A DNA stretch of 64,000 nt from Merdiplasma sp964643295 (lineage in GTDB: Bacteria; Bacillota; Clostridia; Lachnospirales; Lachnospiraceae): contig CAZXSN010000010.1 in NCBI GenBank assembly GCA_964643295.1, positions 1 to 64,000 of the forward strand, given 5' to 3'. Made by a program: the position numbers and the translations under genes. A model generated the notes under the pieces. The model was not told the DNA's origin. It did not search any database and was given only the letters and a program-made list of their open reading frames with translations. Positions 16,408 to 23,984 of this stretch are shown piece after piece (position 1 is the stretch's first letter; each line of letters begins with the position of its first letter).

Positions 16408-18519
16408 ATGAAACAAATCGAAATCCGTGAAAACAATCTCAGCCTGGTGTTTGGGATCACCGAGAAGCAGGAAGTGAAACTGCTGCACTTTTCCGCCCTG
16501 CCCTTTGATCCCGCCAGCGTTGCCTCCCATAAGGAAGCCGAATCGTTTCGGCTCGTGGAAGTACAGGTATCCGGTCTGGACCGCACCGGGGTACGGTTCG
16601 GCACGAAGTATACTCTGACCTCTCCCGGCATGAGGCTGAAATACCGGGATTTTAAGGATACCCGCAACGCATACGGCAGAAAGCTGGAGATCATTACCGC
16701 CGATGAGCCGACAGGACTGGCGGTGCACAGCAACCTCCAGTTTTACGATGGGCTTTCCATGGTTCGCAGCTGGAGCGAACTTGTGAATGAAGGGCAGGAG
16801 AATTTAGGTATAGAATACGTCTCCTCCTTCGAGTTAAACGGCATTGATAAAGAAGGGATGCTTACCAGCGATGAGAAACTCAGGCTTCACTTACCCCATA
16901 ACGGCTGGCAGAAGGAGTTAATCTGGGCCTCGTATGACACAGGGCAGCTTGGCTTATCGATCTCCCAGCCGGAAGGGGTTCGCCTCTCCTCAAAAGTACT
17001 GGGGGTCGGCAATACGGGAAGCTGGTCAACAAAACAGTTTCTTCCTATGGGCTGTCTTTGCAGTACGGAGGTGAATACCGCTCTTGTCTGGCAGATTGAG
17101 CACAATGGGTCCTGGTACTGGGAAATAGGGGATCAGGACGGTCATCTGTACTTACAGGCAGGCGGGCCGAATGAGCATCACAATCACTGGTGGAAGCAGT
17201 TAAAACCAGGGGAGCGTTTTGAGAGTGTTCCCGTAAGTGTCGGTTCTGTCATCGGCGGGCTGCAGGAGGCATTGCAGGAGGCAACAAAGTACCGTCGGGC
17301 AATCCGGCGCAAATGCGCGGACAATGAAAAGCTGCCGGTGATCTTTAACGACTACATGAACTGCCTTTACGGAGATCCGACCACGGAAAAGGAACTGCCG
17401 ATGATCGATAAGGCCGCCGAGGCGGGGTGTGAGTATTATGTGATCGACTGCGGCTGGTATGCCGACGGGGACTGGTGGGACGGCGTGGGCGAGTGGCTGC
17501 CCAGCAAAAAGCGCTTTCCAGACGGGTTTGCCAATCTCCTCGGCTACATCCGCTCCAAAGGCATGGTGCCGGGCGTGTGGCTGGAAATCGAGGTTATGGG
17601 CATTCACTCTCCTTTGGCTAAGAGAGTTCCTCAGGACTGGTACTTCCAGAGACATGGACAGAAGGTGTACGACCGCAGCCGCTATCAGCTGGATTTTCGA
17701 AACCCGGAAGTGTGCGCTCACGCAGATACCGTGATCGACCGGCTGGTTAAGGAGTACGGGGTTGGCTATATCAAGATGGATTACAACATCGACGCCGGGA
17801 TCGGTACCGACTGGAACGCCGACAGCTGCGGGGACGGTCTGCTGGAACACAACCGCGCGTATTTACGCTGGCTCGACGGCATCTTTGAGAGATATCCGGA
17901 TCTGGTGATTGAGAACTGCTCAAGCGGCGGCATGCGGCTGGATTATGCCATGTTAAGCCGCTGCAGCATTCAGTCCACCAGCGACCAGGAGGACTACCGC
18001 TATTATGCGACGATCGCGGCCAACGCTCCTTCCGCGGTGACACCGGAGCAGGCAGCTGTCTGGTCCTATCCCCTGGCAGACGCGGACTGTGAGCAGGTGG
18101 CCTTCAACATGGTCAGCGCACTGCTATTGCGCATTCACCAAAGCGGACATCTGGTGCACTTAAGCGGGGAGCGCTTTGCCCTCGTAAAAGAGGCCATCGA
18201 AACCTACAAAACTATTCGCGGGGATGTAAAAGAGGCGCTGCCGTTCTGGCCCCTTGGCATGTCCGGGTATCAGGATCCCTGGGTCAGCATGGGCCTGACT
18301 CTTCCCGAACGCGACTATGTGGCTGTCTGGCGAAGGGAAAGTGAGACGTCCCGCTGCGTCATTCCGCTGCGGCACCGTGTGGGACATTCTTTGAGCGTCT
18401 CCTGTGTTTACCCGAAAAAGCTTCCCTGCGAATGGAAGTGGAACGCAAACTCCGGGGAACTTACCGTACTGCTGCCCAGCCGGATGAGCGCCAGACTTTT
18501 TTCCCTGCGCGAAGTATGA
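16408..18519 (+). CDS. Alpha-galactosidase, glycoside hydrolase family 36
   Basis: A 703-residue cytoplasmic enzyme with no signal peptide. Residues 1-300 are the N-terminal beta-sandwich. The TIM barrel follows with DCGWYADGDWWDGVGEW, then YIKMDYN at 454-460, where Asp458 is the likely nucleophile, and SSGGMRLDYAML and QSTSDQEDYRY, where Asp526 is the likely acid/base. The short C-terminal beta domain ends at 18519. The enzyme removes alpha-1,6-galactose from melibiose, raffinose or galactomannan oligosaccharides that have been imported. AAGGAG precedes the ATG. No transporter or regulator gene adjoins, so its control is unclear. Confidence 0.93.
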   Translation: MKQIEIRENNLSLVFGITEKQEVKLLHFSALPFDPASVASHKEAESFRLVEVQVSGLDRTGVRFGTKYTLTSPGMRLKYRDFKDTRNAYGRKLEIITADEPTGLAVHSNLQFYDGLSMVRSWSELVNEGQENLGIEYVSSFELNGIDKEGMLTSDEKLRLHLPHNGWQKELIWASYDTGQLGLSISQPEGVRLSSKVLGVGNTGSWSTKQFLPMGCLCSTEVNTALVWQIEHNGSWYWEIGDQDGHLYLQAGGPNEHHNHWWKQLKPGERFESVPVSVGSVIGGLQEALQEATKYRRAIRRKCADNEKLPVIFNDYMNCLYGDPTTEKELPMIDKAAEAGCEYYVIDCGWYADGDWWDGVGEWLPSKKRFPDGFANLLGYIRSKGMVPGVWLEIEVMGIHSPLAKRVPQDWYFQRHGQKVYDRSRYQLDFRNPEVCAHADTVIDRLVKEYGVGYIKMDYNIDAGIGTDWNADSCGDGLLEHNRAYLRWLDGIFERYPDLVIENCSSGGMRLDYAMLSRCSIQSTSDQEDYRYYATIAANAPSAVTPEQAAVWSYPLADADCEQVAFNMVSALLLRIHQSGHLVHLSGERFALVKEAIETYKTIRGDVKEALPFWPLGMSGYQDPWVSMGLTLPERDYVAVWRRESETSRCVIPLRHRVGHSLSVSCVYPKKLPCEWKWNANSGELTVLLPSRMSARLFSLREV

Positions 18520-18570
18520 TCCATTGGCCGGACAGGGAATCTAAGGAAGCAAAAAGAACTTTGCTGCCGG

Positions 18571-18660
18571 ATGCCGGTGTGGATAAAACTAATCCCGATG
18601 TGGACAGCGTGTGCATAACCTGGCCGCTTATCCACCGTTTTCTTCGGGTTGTCCACACGC
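18571..18660. promoter_or_regulatory. DnaA-box cassette 1 (upstream copy)
   Basis: This 90-bp block holds five near-consensus DnaA boxes (TTATCCACA or its complement): TGTGGATAA at 18578 (exact), TGTGGACAG at 18599, TGTGCATAA at 18610, TTATCCACC at 18628 and TTGTCCACA at 18649. The first three point one way and the last two the other. Spacings are 21, 11, 18 and 21 bp, close to whole helical turns. The same block recurs 240 bp downstream. It lies between the alpha-galactosidase stop and the nrdD promoter. The role is inferred: DnaA titration or DnaA control of nrdD. Confidence 0.7.
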
Positions 18661-18810
18661 AGTGCCCATCACCGGGTTCCTTTTTCGCAGGGTTTGGAAG
18701 AAGCCGTGTGCCCGTCATGCGGCGAAGTGTCCCTCTTTTCCGCTGTTGCCAGCGAAGAAGGGGCGGGGAGCGGGGCTTGAAAGAGGAAAGAAAAAGGATC
18801 TGCTACAGGG

Positions 18811-18900
18811 CAGCCGGTGTGGAAAATTCCCTCCCGGGTGTGGACAGGATGTGCAAAACTGAGGCACTTATCCACCCTTCCTTAGGGGTTATCAACACAA
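18811..18900. promoter_or_regulatory. DnaA-box cassette 2 (promoter-proximal copy)
   Basis: A diverged copy of the block at 18571-18660: by hand alignment 61 of 90 positions agree and no gap is needed. Boxes: TGTGGAAAA at 18818, TGTGGACAG at 18839, the weaker TGTGCAAAA at 18850, TTATCCACC at 18868 and TTATCAACA at 18889, with the same orientations and spacings as copy 1. Its last box overlaps the first NrdR-like site and ends 53 bp before the nrdD -35 element. Confidence 0.7.
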
Positions 18901-18941
18901 CATCTAGTAGTTGGACGAAGAAAAATACATAGATGTTGTAT
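18895..18941. promoter_or_regulatory. Candidate pair of NrdR boxes
   Basis: ACACAACATCTAGTAG (18895-18910) agrees with about 12 of 16 positions of the NrdR consensus. A second, weaker 16-mer sits at 18926-18941, 31 bp on. NrdR boxes occur in pairs spaced by whole helical turns before ribonucleotide reductase genes. ACAACATCTA (18897-18906) and TAGATGTTGT (18930-18939) are also a perfect 10-bp inverted repeat. Confidence 0.55.
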
Positions 18942-18949
18942 TTTGGGGG

Positions 18950-18978
18950 TTGACGGCCCTGGGGTTCTCTGCTAGAAT
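18950..18978 (+). promoter_or_regulatory. nrdD promoter
   Basis: TTGACG (18950-18955), 17-bp spacer, TAGAAT (18973-18978). The leader to the ATG at 19167 is about 180 nt, with no recognised riboswitch. Confidence 0.75.
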
Positions 18979-19166
18979 GGTTTCAGTTCACGGAGCGGTT
19001 TCGGCGCGGGATTTTTTTGTGGGAATGTTCGATTTTTGGAAGGAGAACTTTTAAGAAGTCCTCTGTATAGACCCGCCCGAGGCGAAAGAAGGGATGCCTG
19101 CGGGCAAAAACGCGGGGAAAGATCCCGGATCCGTGCGGAAGAAAGAATAAGCGGAAGGAGAGGGAT

Positions 19167-21608
19167 ATGTTTCAGGTAGTAAAGCGTGACGGAAAAATCA
19201 CAGAGTTTGACCTAAGCAAGATCAGCGATGCGATTACAAAGGCCTTTGTGGCCACTCAGATGAATTATACGGATGATATCATCAATCTGCTCGCTCTGCG
19301 GGTGACGGCAGATTTTCAGCCGAAGATCAAAAGCGACCGCATTGATGTGGAGAGCATTCAGGACAGCGTGGAGCATGTGCTGGTGCAGGCAGGGTACGCC
19401 GATGTGGCGAAGGCCTATATCCTGTACCGCAAGCAGCGGGAGAAAATCAGAAATATGAAGTCGACGATCCTGGACTACAAGGAGATCGTCGACAGCTATG
19501 TGAAAGTGGAAGACTGGCGCGTCAAGGAGAATTCCACGGTTACCTATTCCGTGGGCGGTCTGATCCTAAGCAACTCCGGCGCGGTGACGGCCAACTACTG
19601 GCTGTCGGAGATCTATGACCAGGAGATCGCGGATGCGCACAGAAACGCGGACATTCACCTGCATGATCTGTCCATGCTGACCGGGTACTGCGCGGGATGG
19701 TCCCTAAAGCAGCTGATCACGGAAGGCTTAGGCGGCATCCGGGGAAAGATCACTTCCGCTCCGGCGAAGCATCTGTCCGTACTGTGCAACCAGATGGTGA
19801 ATTTCCTGGGCATCATGCAGAATGAATGGGCGGGCGCACAGGCGTTTTCCTCTTTCGATACCTACCTTGCTCCCTTCGTCAAGGTGGACAACTTAAGCTA
19901 CGCGGATGTGAAGAAGTGCATCGAGTCCTTTGTGTACGGGGTCAATACCCCCAGCCGCTGGGGCACACAGGCGCCGTTTTCCAACATCACTCTGGACTGG
20001 ACGGTTCCCAATGACCTTGCGGAGCTGCCGGCGATCGTGGGCGGCAAGGAGATGGACTTCTGCTACAAAGACTGCAAAAAAGAGATGGACATGATCAACC
20101 GGGCGTTCATCGAGACCATGATCGAGGGCGATTCCGAGGGGCGCGGGTTCCAGTATCCGATCCCCACCTACTCGATCACCCGGGAGTTTGACTGGTCTGA
20201 TACGGAAAACAACCGGCTGCTGTTTGAGATGACGGCGAAATACGGGACACCCTATTTCTCCAACTATATCAACAGCGATATGGAACCGGGCGATGTGCGC
20301 AGCATGTGCTGCCGTCTTCGTCTGGATCTGAGGGAACTGCGCAGGAAGACCGGCGGCTTCTTTGGCTCCGGGGAGAGCACCGGCAGCGTCGGCGTTGTGA
20401 CGATCAATCTGCCGCGGATTGCCTATCTGTCGGAGAATGAGGACGAATTCTACCGCCGCCTGGACCACATGATGGATGTGTCTGCGCGGTCCCTGAAGGT
20501 AAAGCGCAACATCATCACCAGGCTTCTGGATGAGGGGCTGTACCCCTACACGAAGAGGTACCTGGGGAATTTCGACAACCATTTCTCCACGATTGGTCTT
20601 GTCGGCATGAACGAGGCGACCTTAAATGCGAAGTGGCTGGGCAAGGATCTGACAGATCCGGAGGCGCAGGAGTTCGCAAAAGATGTGCTGAACCATATGA
20701 GAAACCGTCTGGTGATTTACCAGGAGCAGTACGGCGATCTCTACAACCTGGAGGCGACTCCGGCGGAATCGACCGCCTACCGCTTAGCCAAGCACGACAA
20801 GGAGCGCTATCCGGATATCCGCACGGCAGGGAAGCCCGGGGATACCCCGTACTATACCAACAGTTCGCACCTTCCGGTCGATTTTACGTCCGATATTTTT
20901 GACGCACTGGATATTCAGGACGAGCTGCAGACGCTGTATACCTCCGGCACGGTGTTCCATGCGTTCCTAGGGGAGAAGCTTCCGGACTGGAAGTCAGCCG
21001 CCACGCTGGTTCGCACGATCGCGGAGAATTACAGGCTGCCGTATTATACGATGTCCCCGACCTATTCCGTCTGCCAGGAGCATGGCTATATCTCCGGCGA
21101 GCACTTTGTCTGCCCGAAATGCGGAAAACCCGCCGAGGTGTACAGCCGCATCACCGGCTACTACCGCCCGGTGCAGAACTGGAACGACGGCAAGACGCAG
21201 GAATATGAGAACCGGAAGATGTATAATCCGGAGAACTCCTGCTTTAAGAAAGTGCAGAGCGCGACGGTGACCGTAAACCGGGACACTTTAACGATCGTGC
21301 CGGTGGACGGAAAGAATGCCTCCGAAGAAAAGAAGCAGGAAGAAAAACCGGCTATGGCGCGTACTTCCCTGGAGACGGGGGTGAAGAAGTATCTCTTTAC
21401 TACCAAGACCTGCCCGAACTGCCGTATCGCGAAACAGATGCTGCAGGGGGAGGAATACACCCTGGTGGACGCGGAAGAAAACCAGGAACTGGTGTCGCGT
21501 TACGGTGTGATGCAGGCTCCGACGCTGGTGGTGGTTGACGGGGACGATACCAAAAAGTATGTGAATGCCTCCAATATCAAGCGCTACGTGGATGCCGGGA
21601 AACAGTAA
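19167..21608 (+). CDS. nrdD: Anaerobic ribonucleoside-triphosphate reductase fused to a glutaredoxin-like domain
   Basis: An 813-residue class III reductase that makes dNTPs from NTPs by glycyl-radical chemistry without oxygen. Residues 1-90 are the ATP-cone (FQVVKRDGKITEFDLSKI). Cys175 in GYCAGWSL and Cys381/382 in SMCCRLRLD fit the active-site cysteines. CQEHGYISGEHFVCPKCG is the zinc site, and Gly664 in YSRITGYYRP is the likely radical glycine. After a Lys/Glu-rich linker, residues 738-813 add a redox domain with the C749-P-N-C752 motif in TTKTCPNCR. This fits the subgroup of class III enzymes that use thioredoxin or glutaredoxin rather than formate as reductant. The activase gene nrdG, which should install the radical, is not adjacent. 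GGAAGGAG precedes the ATG. Confidence 0.93.
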   Translation: MFQVVKRDGKITEFDLSKISDAITKAFVATQMNYTDDIINLLALRVTADFQPKIKSDRIDVESIQDSVEHVLVQAGYADVAKAYILYRKQREKIRNMKSTILDYKEIVDSYVKVEDWRVKENSTVTYSVGGLILSNSGAVTANYWLSEIYDQEIADAHRNADIHLHDLSMLTGYCAGWSLKQLITEGLGGIRGKITSAPAKHLSVLCNQMVNFLGIMQNEWAGAQAFSSFDTYLAPFVKVDNLSYADVKKCIESFVYGVNTPSRWGTQAPFSNITLDWTVPNDLAELPAIVGGKEMDFCYKDCKKEMDMINRAFIETMIEGDSEGRGFQYPIPTYSITREFDWSDTENNRLLFEMTAKYGTPYFSNYINSDMEPGDVRSMCCRLRLDLRELRRKTGGFFGSGESTGSVGVVTINLPRIAYLSENEDEFYRRLDHMMDVSARSLKVKRNIITRLLDEGLYPYTKRYLGNFDNHFSTIGLVGMNEATLNAKWLGKDLTDPEAQEFAKDVLNHMRNRLVIYQEQYGDLYNLEATPAESTAYRLAKHDKERYPDIRTAGKPGDTPYYTNSSHLPVDFTSDIFDALDIQDELQTLYTSGTVFHAFLGEKLPDWKSAATLVRTIAENYRLPYYTMSPTYSVCQEHGYISGEHFVCPKCGKPAEVYSRITGYYRPVQNWNDGKTQEYENRKMYNPENSCFKKVQSATVTVNRDTLTIVPVDGKNASEEKKQEEKPAMARTSLETGVKKYLFTTKTCPNCRIAKQMLQGEEYTLVDAEENQELVSRYGVMQAPTLVVVDGDDTKKYVNASNIKRYVDAGKQ

Positions 21609-21677
21609 GAAAAACGCTGCAGTCAGGTGAGGGATCAGGCGGTCAGGGAAAAGGGCCGCAGCAAAAGAAGACAAAAT

Positions 21678-21716
21678 AAAAAACGCTCCGGTAAACTTAT
21701 GCCGGGGCGTTTTTTC
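21678..21716 (+). terminator. Terminator of nrdD
   Basis: AAAACGCTCCGG pairs with CCGGGGCGTTTT (loop TAAACTTATG), ending in a T-run at 21710-21715. Confidence 0.88.
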
Positions 21717-21780
21717 ACGTGTCCAGGTGCTTTTTTCGCAAACCGGAGATAGGCATAAAAAACCAATCAAGAACGGATTG

Positions 21781-21816
21781 GCAAAAAGCAGAAGCCCCTT
21801 CTGACAGGGGCTTCTG
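21781..21816 (-). terminator. Terminator of the cold-shock gene
   Basis: CAGAAGCCCC (21789-21798) and GGGGCTTCTG (21807-21816) form a perfect 10-bp stem. On the minus strand it is followed by CTTTTTG. Confidence 0.85.
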
Positions 21817-21833
21817 TCAGAAGGGGAAATTCA

Positions 21834-22034
21834 TTAGCATTTCACTACATTGGATGCCTGCATACCGCGGGCACCTTCCGTCAAATCGTACGTAACGGCC
21901 TGGCCTTCCTCCAGAGTTTTAAATCCTTCCCCCTGGATGGCGGAGAAATGTACGAATACATCGGCTCCATCCTCACCGGTAATGAATCCATATCCTTTTT
22001 CTGCGTTAAACCACTTTACTGTACCTTTGTTCAC
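21834..22034 (-). CDS. csp: Cold-shock protein, CspA family
   Basis: A 66-residue single-domain protein, the normal size. It has the OB-fold RNA-binding motifs RNP1 (KGYGFIT, 13-19) and RNP2 (VFVHF, 26-30), with the start MNKGTVKWFN. It binds single-stranded RNA or DNA and melts secondary structure, aiding translation at low temperature or in rapid growth. The promoter at 22268-22240 gives an approximately 200-nt leader, as is common for cold-shock mRNAs, which act as thermosensors. Confidence 0.95.
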   Translation of the reverse strand: MNKGTVKWFNAEKGYGFITGEDGADVFVHFSAIQGEGFKTLEEGQAVTYDLTEGARGMQASNVVKC

Positions 22035-22239
22035 GACGGTACCTCCATTTTGATATTGTAAACCACGCTCGGTAATTTCACGGAGTACGCCTGCGCATTC
22101 CGCGCATACTCACTTTCTGACAGACGGGGGATACCGATTTTCCTCCGCCCGCGTCTGCCGTACATTCGTTTCCGGAGTTCCTTACGCGACCAGTCCGAAA
22201 GGATCTCCGTTTTAACCTGATTTTCGCAGTTGCCCCTTG

Positions 22240-22268
22240 ATTATATGCCCCTAAAAAAGATCTGTCAA
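22240..22268 (-). promoter_or_regulatory. Consensus promoter of the cold-shock gene
   Basis: On the minus strand TTGACA (22268-22263), 17-bp spacer, TATAAT (22245-22240). It is an exact sigma-A consensus, so expression should be strong. The 22269-22499 stretch shows no gene. Confidence 0.88.
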
Positions 22269-22499
22269 GGAAATTTTCGCTGTCTGCTGAGAGCAGAAAT
22301 GCCAAAAACCTCCCTTTTTTCAAGGACTTTTGGCACTTCCGGAAAGAGGGAAAGTGCTGTATCTTCCTTATTATACAGAAGAAAGACAGCCGCCCCGCCT
22401 TATGGTTTCAGTGCATCGAAAGGATGCCCCCGTAAAATTCCCGCCAGTCACAGCCTCCTAAATTTCCCGCGCAGCCTTTCAAAGCAGCTTTCTTTCCCG

Positions 22500-23726
22500 T
22501 CAGGGACCTTCGCCTTCATCGACTGGCAGCGATGTCTCTTCCGGCTCGGAAGAATCCTCTGTGAACTCTTCTGCAGGTTCCTCAATCTCCTCTACTTCCG
22601 CACCCGGATCCTGCGTGTCTGCCTCCTCTTCATCGGGAAGCGGAGCATCGACGATAGTGGCATCTTCCAGCAGCAGCGCTCCGATTTTATCCGTGTATTC
22701 CACCCAGACGATGTGCTCTTTGCCGTTATCCTGCTCGAAGGTTTCGGCATCCTCATAGCCGTAGAGAGGATACTGTTCCTCCAGATAGGCGGTATAGTCC
22801 TCCTCGGTGAGCTCGATTCCCTCCTGTTCGCAGTAGGCGCTGATAAACAGACGCTGGTTGACGGTCGTCATGATCTCTTTTTCCATGTCGTCCTCGGTCA
22901 TGCCGAAGGCTTCCAGAAGTTCATCCCGGGACATGCCGTACATCTCCGCAAACGAATCATAGTTTTCCTCCACGCTCTGTCTGCAGGTTTCATACAGCTC
23001 ATCGGGGTAGCCGCTGAATTCACTCAGTTCCATGGCGGCGTTTAATGCGCTTGTCCCCGCCTCGACCATACTCTGCTGGTCGTACTGCTCCTGCAGGCTT
23101 TCCTGCAGGGAAGATTCATACTCTTCGATGGAATCGTAGCCGAAGTTTTCCTGTACAAATTCATCGGTATATTCCGGCATGGTGGTCTCCTCAATCGAGG
23201 TGATCGAAACGGTGAAGTTTACGGTTTTGTCAACCCATTCCTCGTACGGAGCGTCCTCGTCAAAGGAGCAGGAGAACGATTTTTCCTCCCCGGGTGTCAT
23301 CCCGGTCAGCTGCTCATCAAATTCCGGGCCAAACTCCTCAAACCCTAAGTCTAAGACATACTCGTCCTCGTCGAGGAAAGGTTCCTCCTCCCCCTCTATC
23401 GTGACATTCAAGCTGACGGTCAGGGTATCTTCCTCTTTCGCGGGGCGTGTTACTTCCTTTGTTTCCGCGAAATCGTAGAGACTGCTCTCCACCTCCATGT
23501 CGACTTCTTCTTCGGAAACCTCATAGTAGGGCGATTCCACCTCCAGCTCACTGAAATCTCCGAGCGTGACATAGTCAGAGGCATCCTCTATGAGATAGCT
23601 GCTTAAGGTTTCGTCCGCCTGTGAAGAGTCCTCCTCTGCGGCGAGAACGTTTCTGTTCGTCCCGGCTCCGGCGATGAGCACTGCGGTCAGCAGGGCCGAT
23701 GCAATAACAAGTGGTTTTTTCTCCAT
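22500..23726 (-). CDS. Exported trigger-factor-like peptidyl-prolyl isomerase and foldase
   Basis: A 408-residue protein. Start 23726 opens MEKKPLVIASALLTAVLIAG, a signal peptide; an alternative ATG at 23759 would add 11 basic residues. About 98-181 is an FKBP-type isomerase domain in its trigger-factor form (DTLTVSLNVTIEGEEEPF, then LTGMTPGEEKSF). About 182-355 matches the trigger-factor C-terminal chaperone arms (MPEYTDEFVQENFGYDSIEE). The ribosome-docking domain of cytosolic trigger factor (GFRxGKxP) is absent. Residues 362-408 are an acidic tail. It should fold or isomerise proteins after export, in place of or beside PrsA. Such exported trigger-factor relatives are known in Clostridia, but less studied. 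Confidence 0.82.
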   Translation of the reverse strand: MEKKPLVIASALLTAVLIAGAGTNRNVLAAEEDSSQADETLSSYLIEDASDYVTLGDFSELEVESPYYEVSEEEVDMEVESSLYDFAETKEVTRPAKEEDTLTVSLNVTIEGEEEPFLDEDEYVLDLGFEEFGPEFDEQLTGMTPGEEKSFSCSFDEDAPYEEWVDKTVNFTVSITSIEETTMPEYTDEFVQENFGYDSIEEYESSLQESLQEQYDQQSMVEAGTSALNAAMELSEFSGYPDELYETCRQSVEENYDSFAEMYGMSRDELLEAFGMTEDDMEKEIMTTVNQRLFISAYCEQEGIELTEEDYTAYLEEQYPLYGYEDAETFEQDNGKEHIVWVEYTDKIGALLLEDATIVDAPLPDEEEADTQDPGAEVEEIEEPAEEFTEDSSEPEETSLPVDEGEGP

Positions 23727-23882
23727 ACCTTTCGTACCTTTCCTGTTTAAGCGGCGCATGAGGGAAGAATCCTTCCCATCCGCGCATTGCGTCTTTCTCT
23801 CATCCAAAAAGGAAGAAGTCCCGTATTTTCCGGCCGGGACGCACAAAGTTTGGATGCGTGGTCTATATCTTAAAGAATAAAT

Positions 23883-23911
23883 GTGACAGAATTGTGAAAA
23901 CGTGCTATACT
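23883..23911 (+). promoter_or_regulatory. Promoter of the CCA-adding enzyme gene
   Basis: GTGACA (23883-23888), 17-bp spacer, TATACT (23906-23911), about 70 bp before the ATG at 23985. Confidence 0.6.
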
Positions 23912-23984
23912 TTTCTGGAGGCAAGAAAGTCCGGGGACCTGTGAATCGAAACGGCGCATCATCAGTATTGCGAAAGGAACTGCC

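Noticed and set aside
18571..18900. Chromosomal origin (oriC) at the DnaA-box cluster
   Set aside because: No dnaA, dnaN, rpmH or rnpA gene nearby and no AT-rich unwinding stretch next to the boxes.
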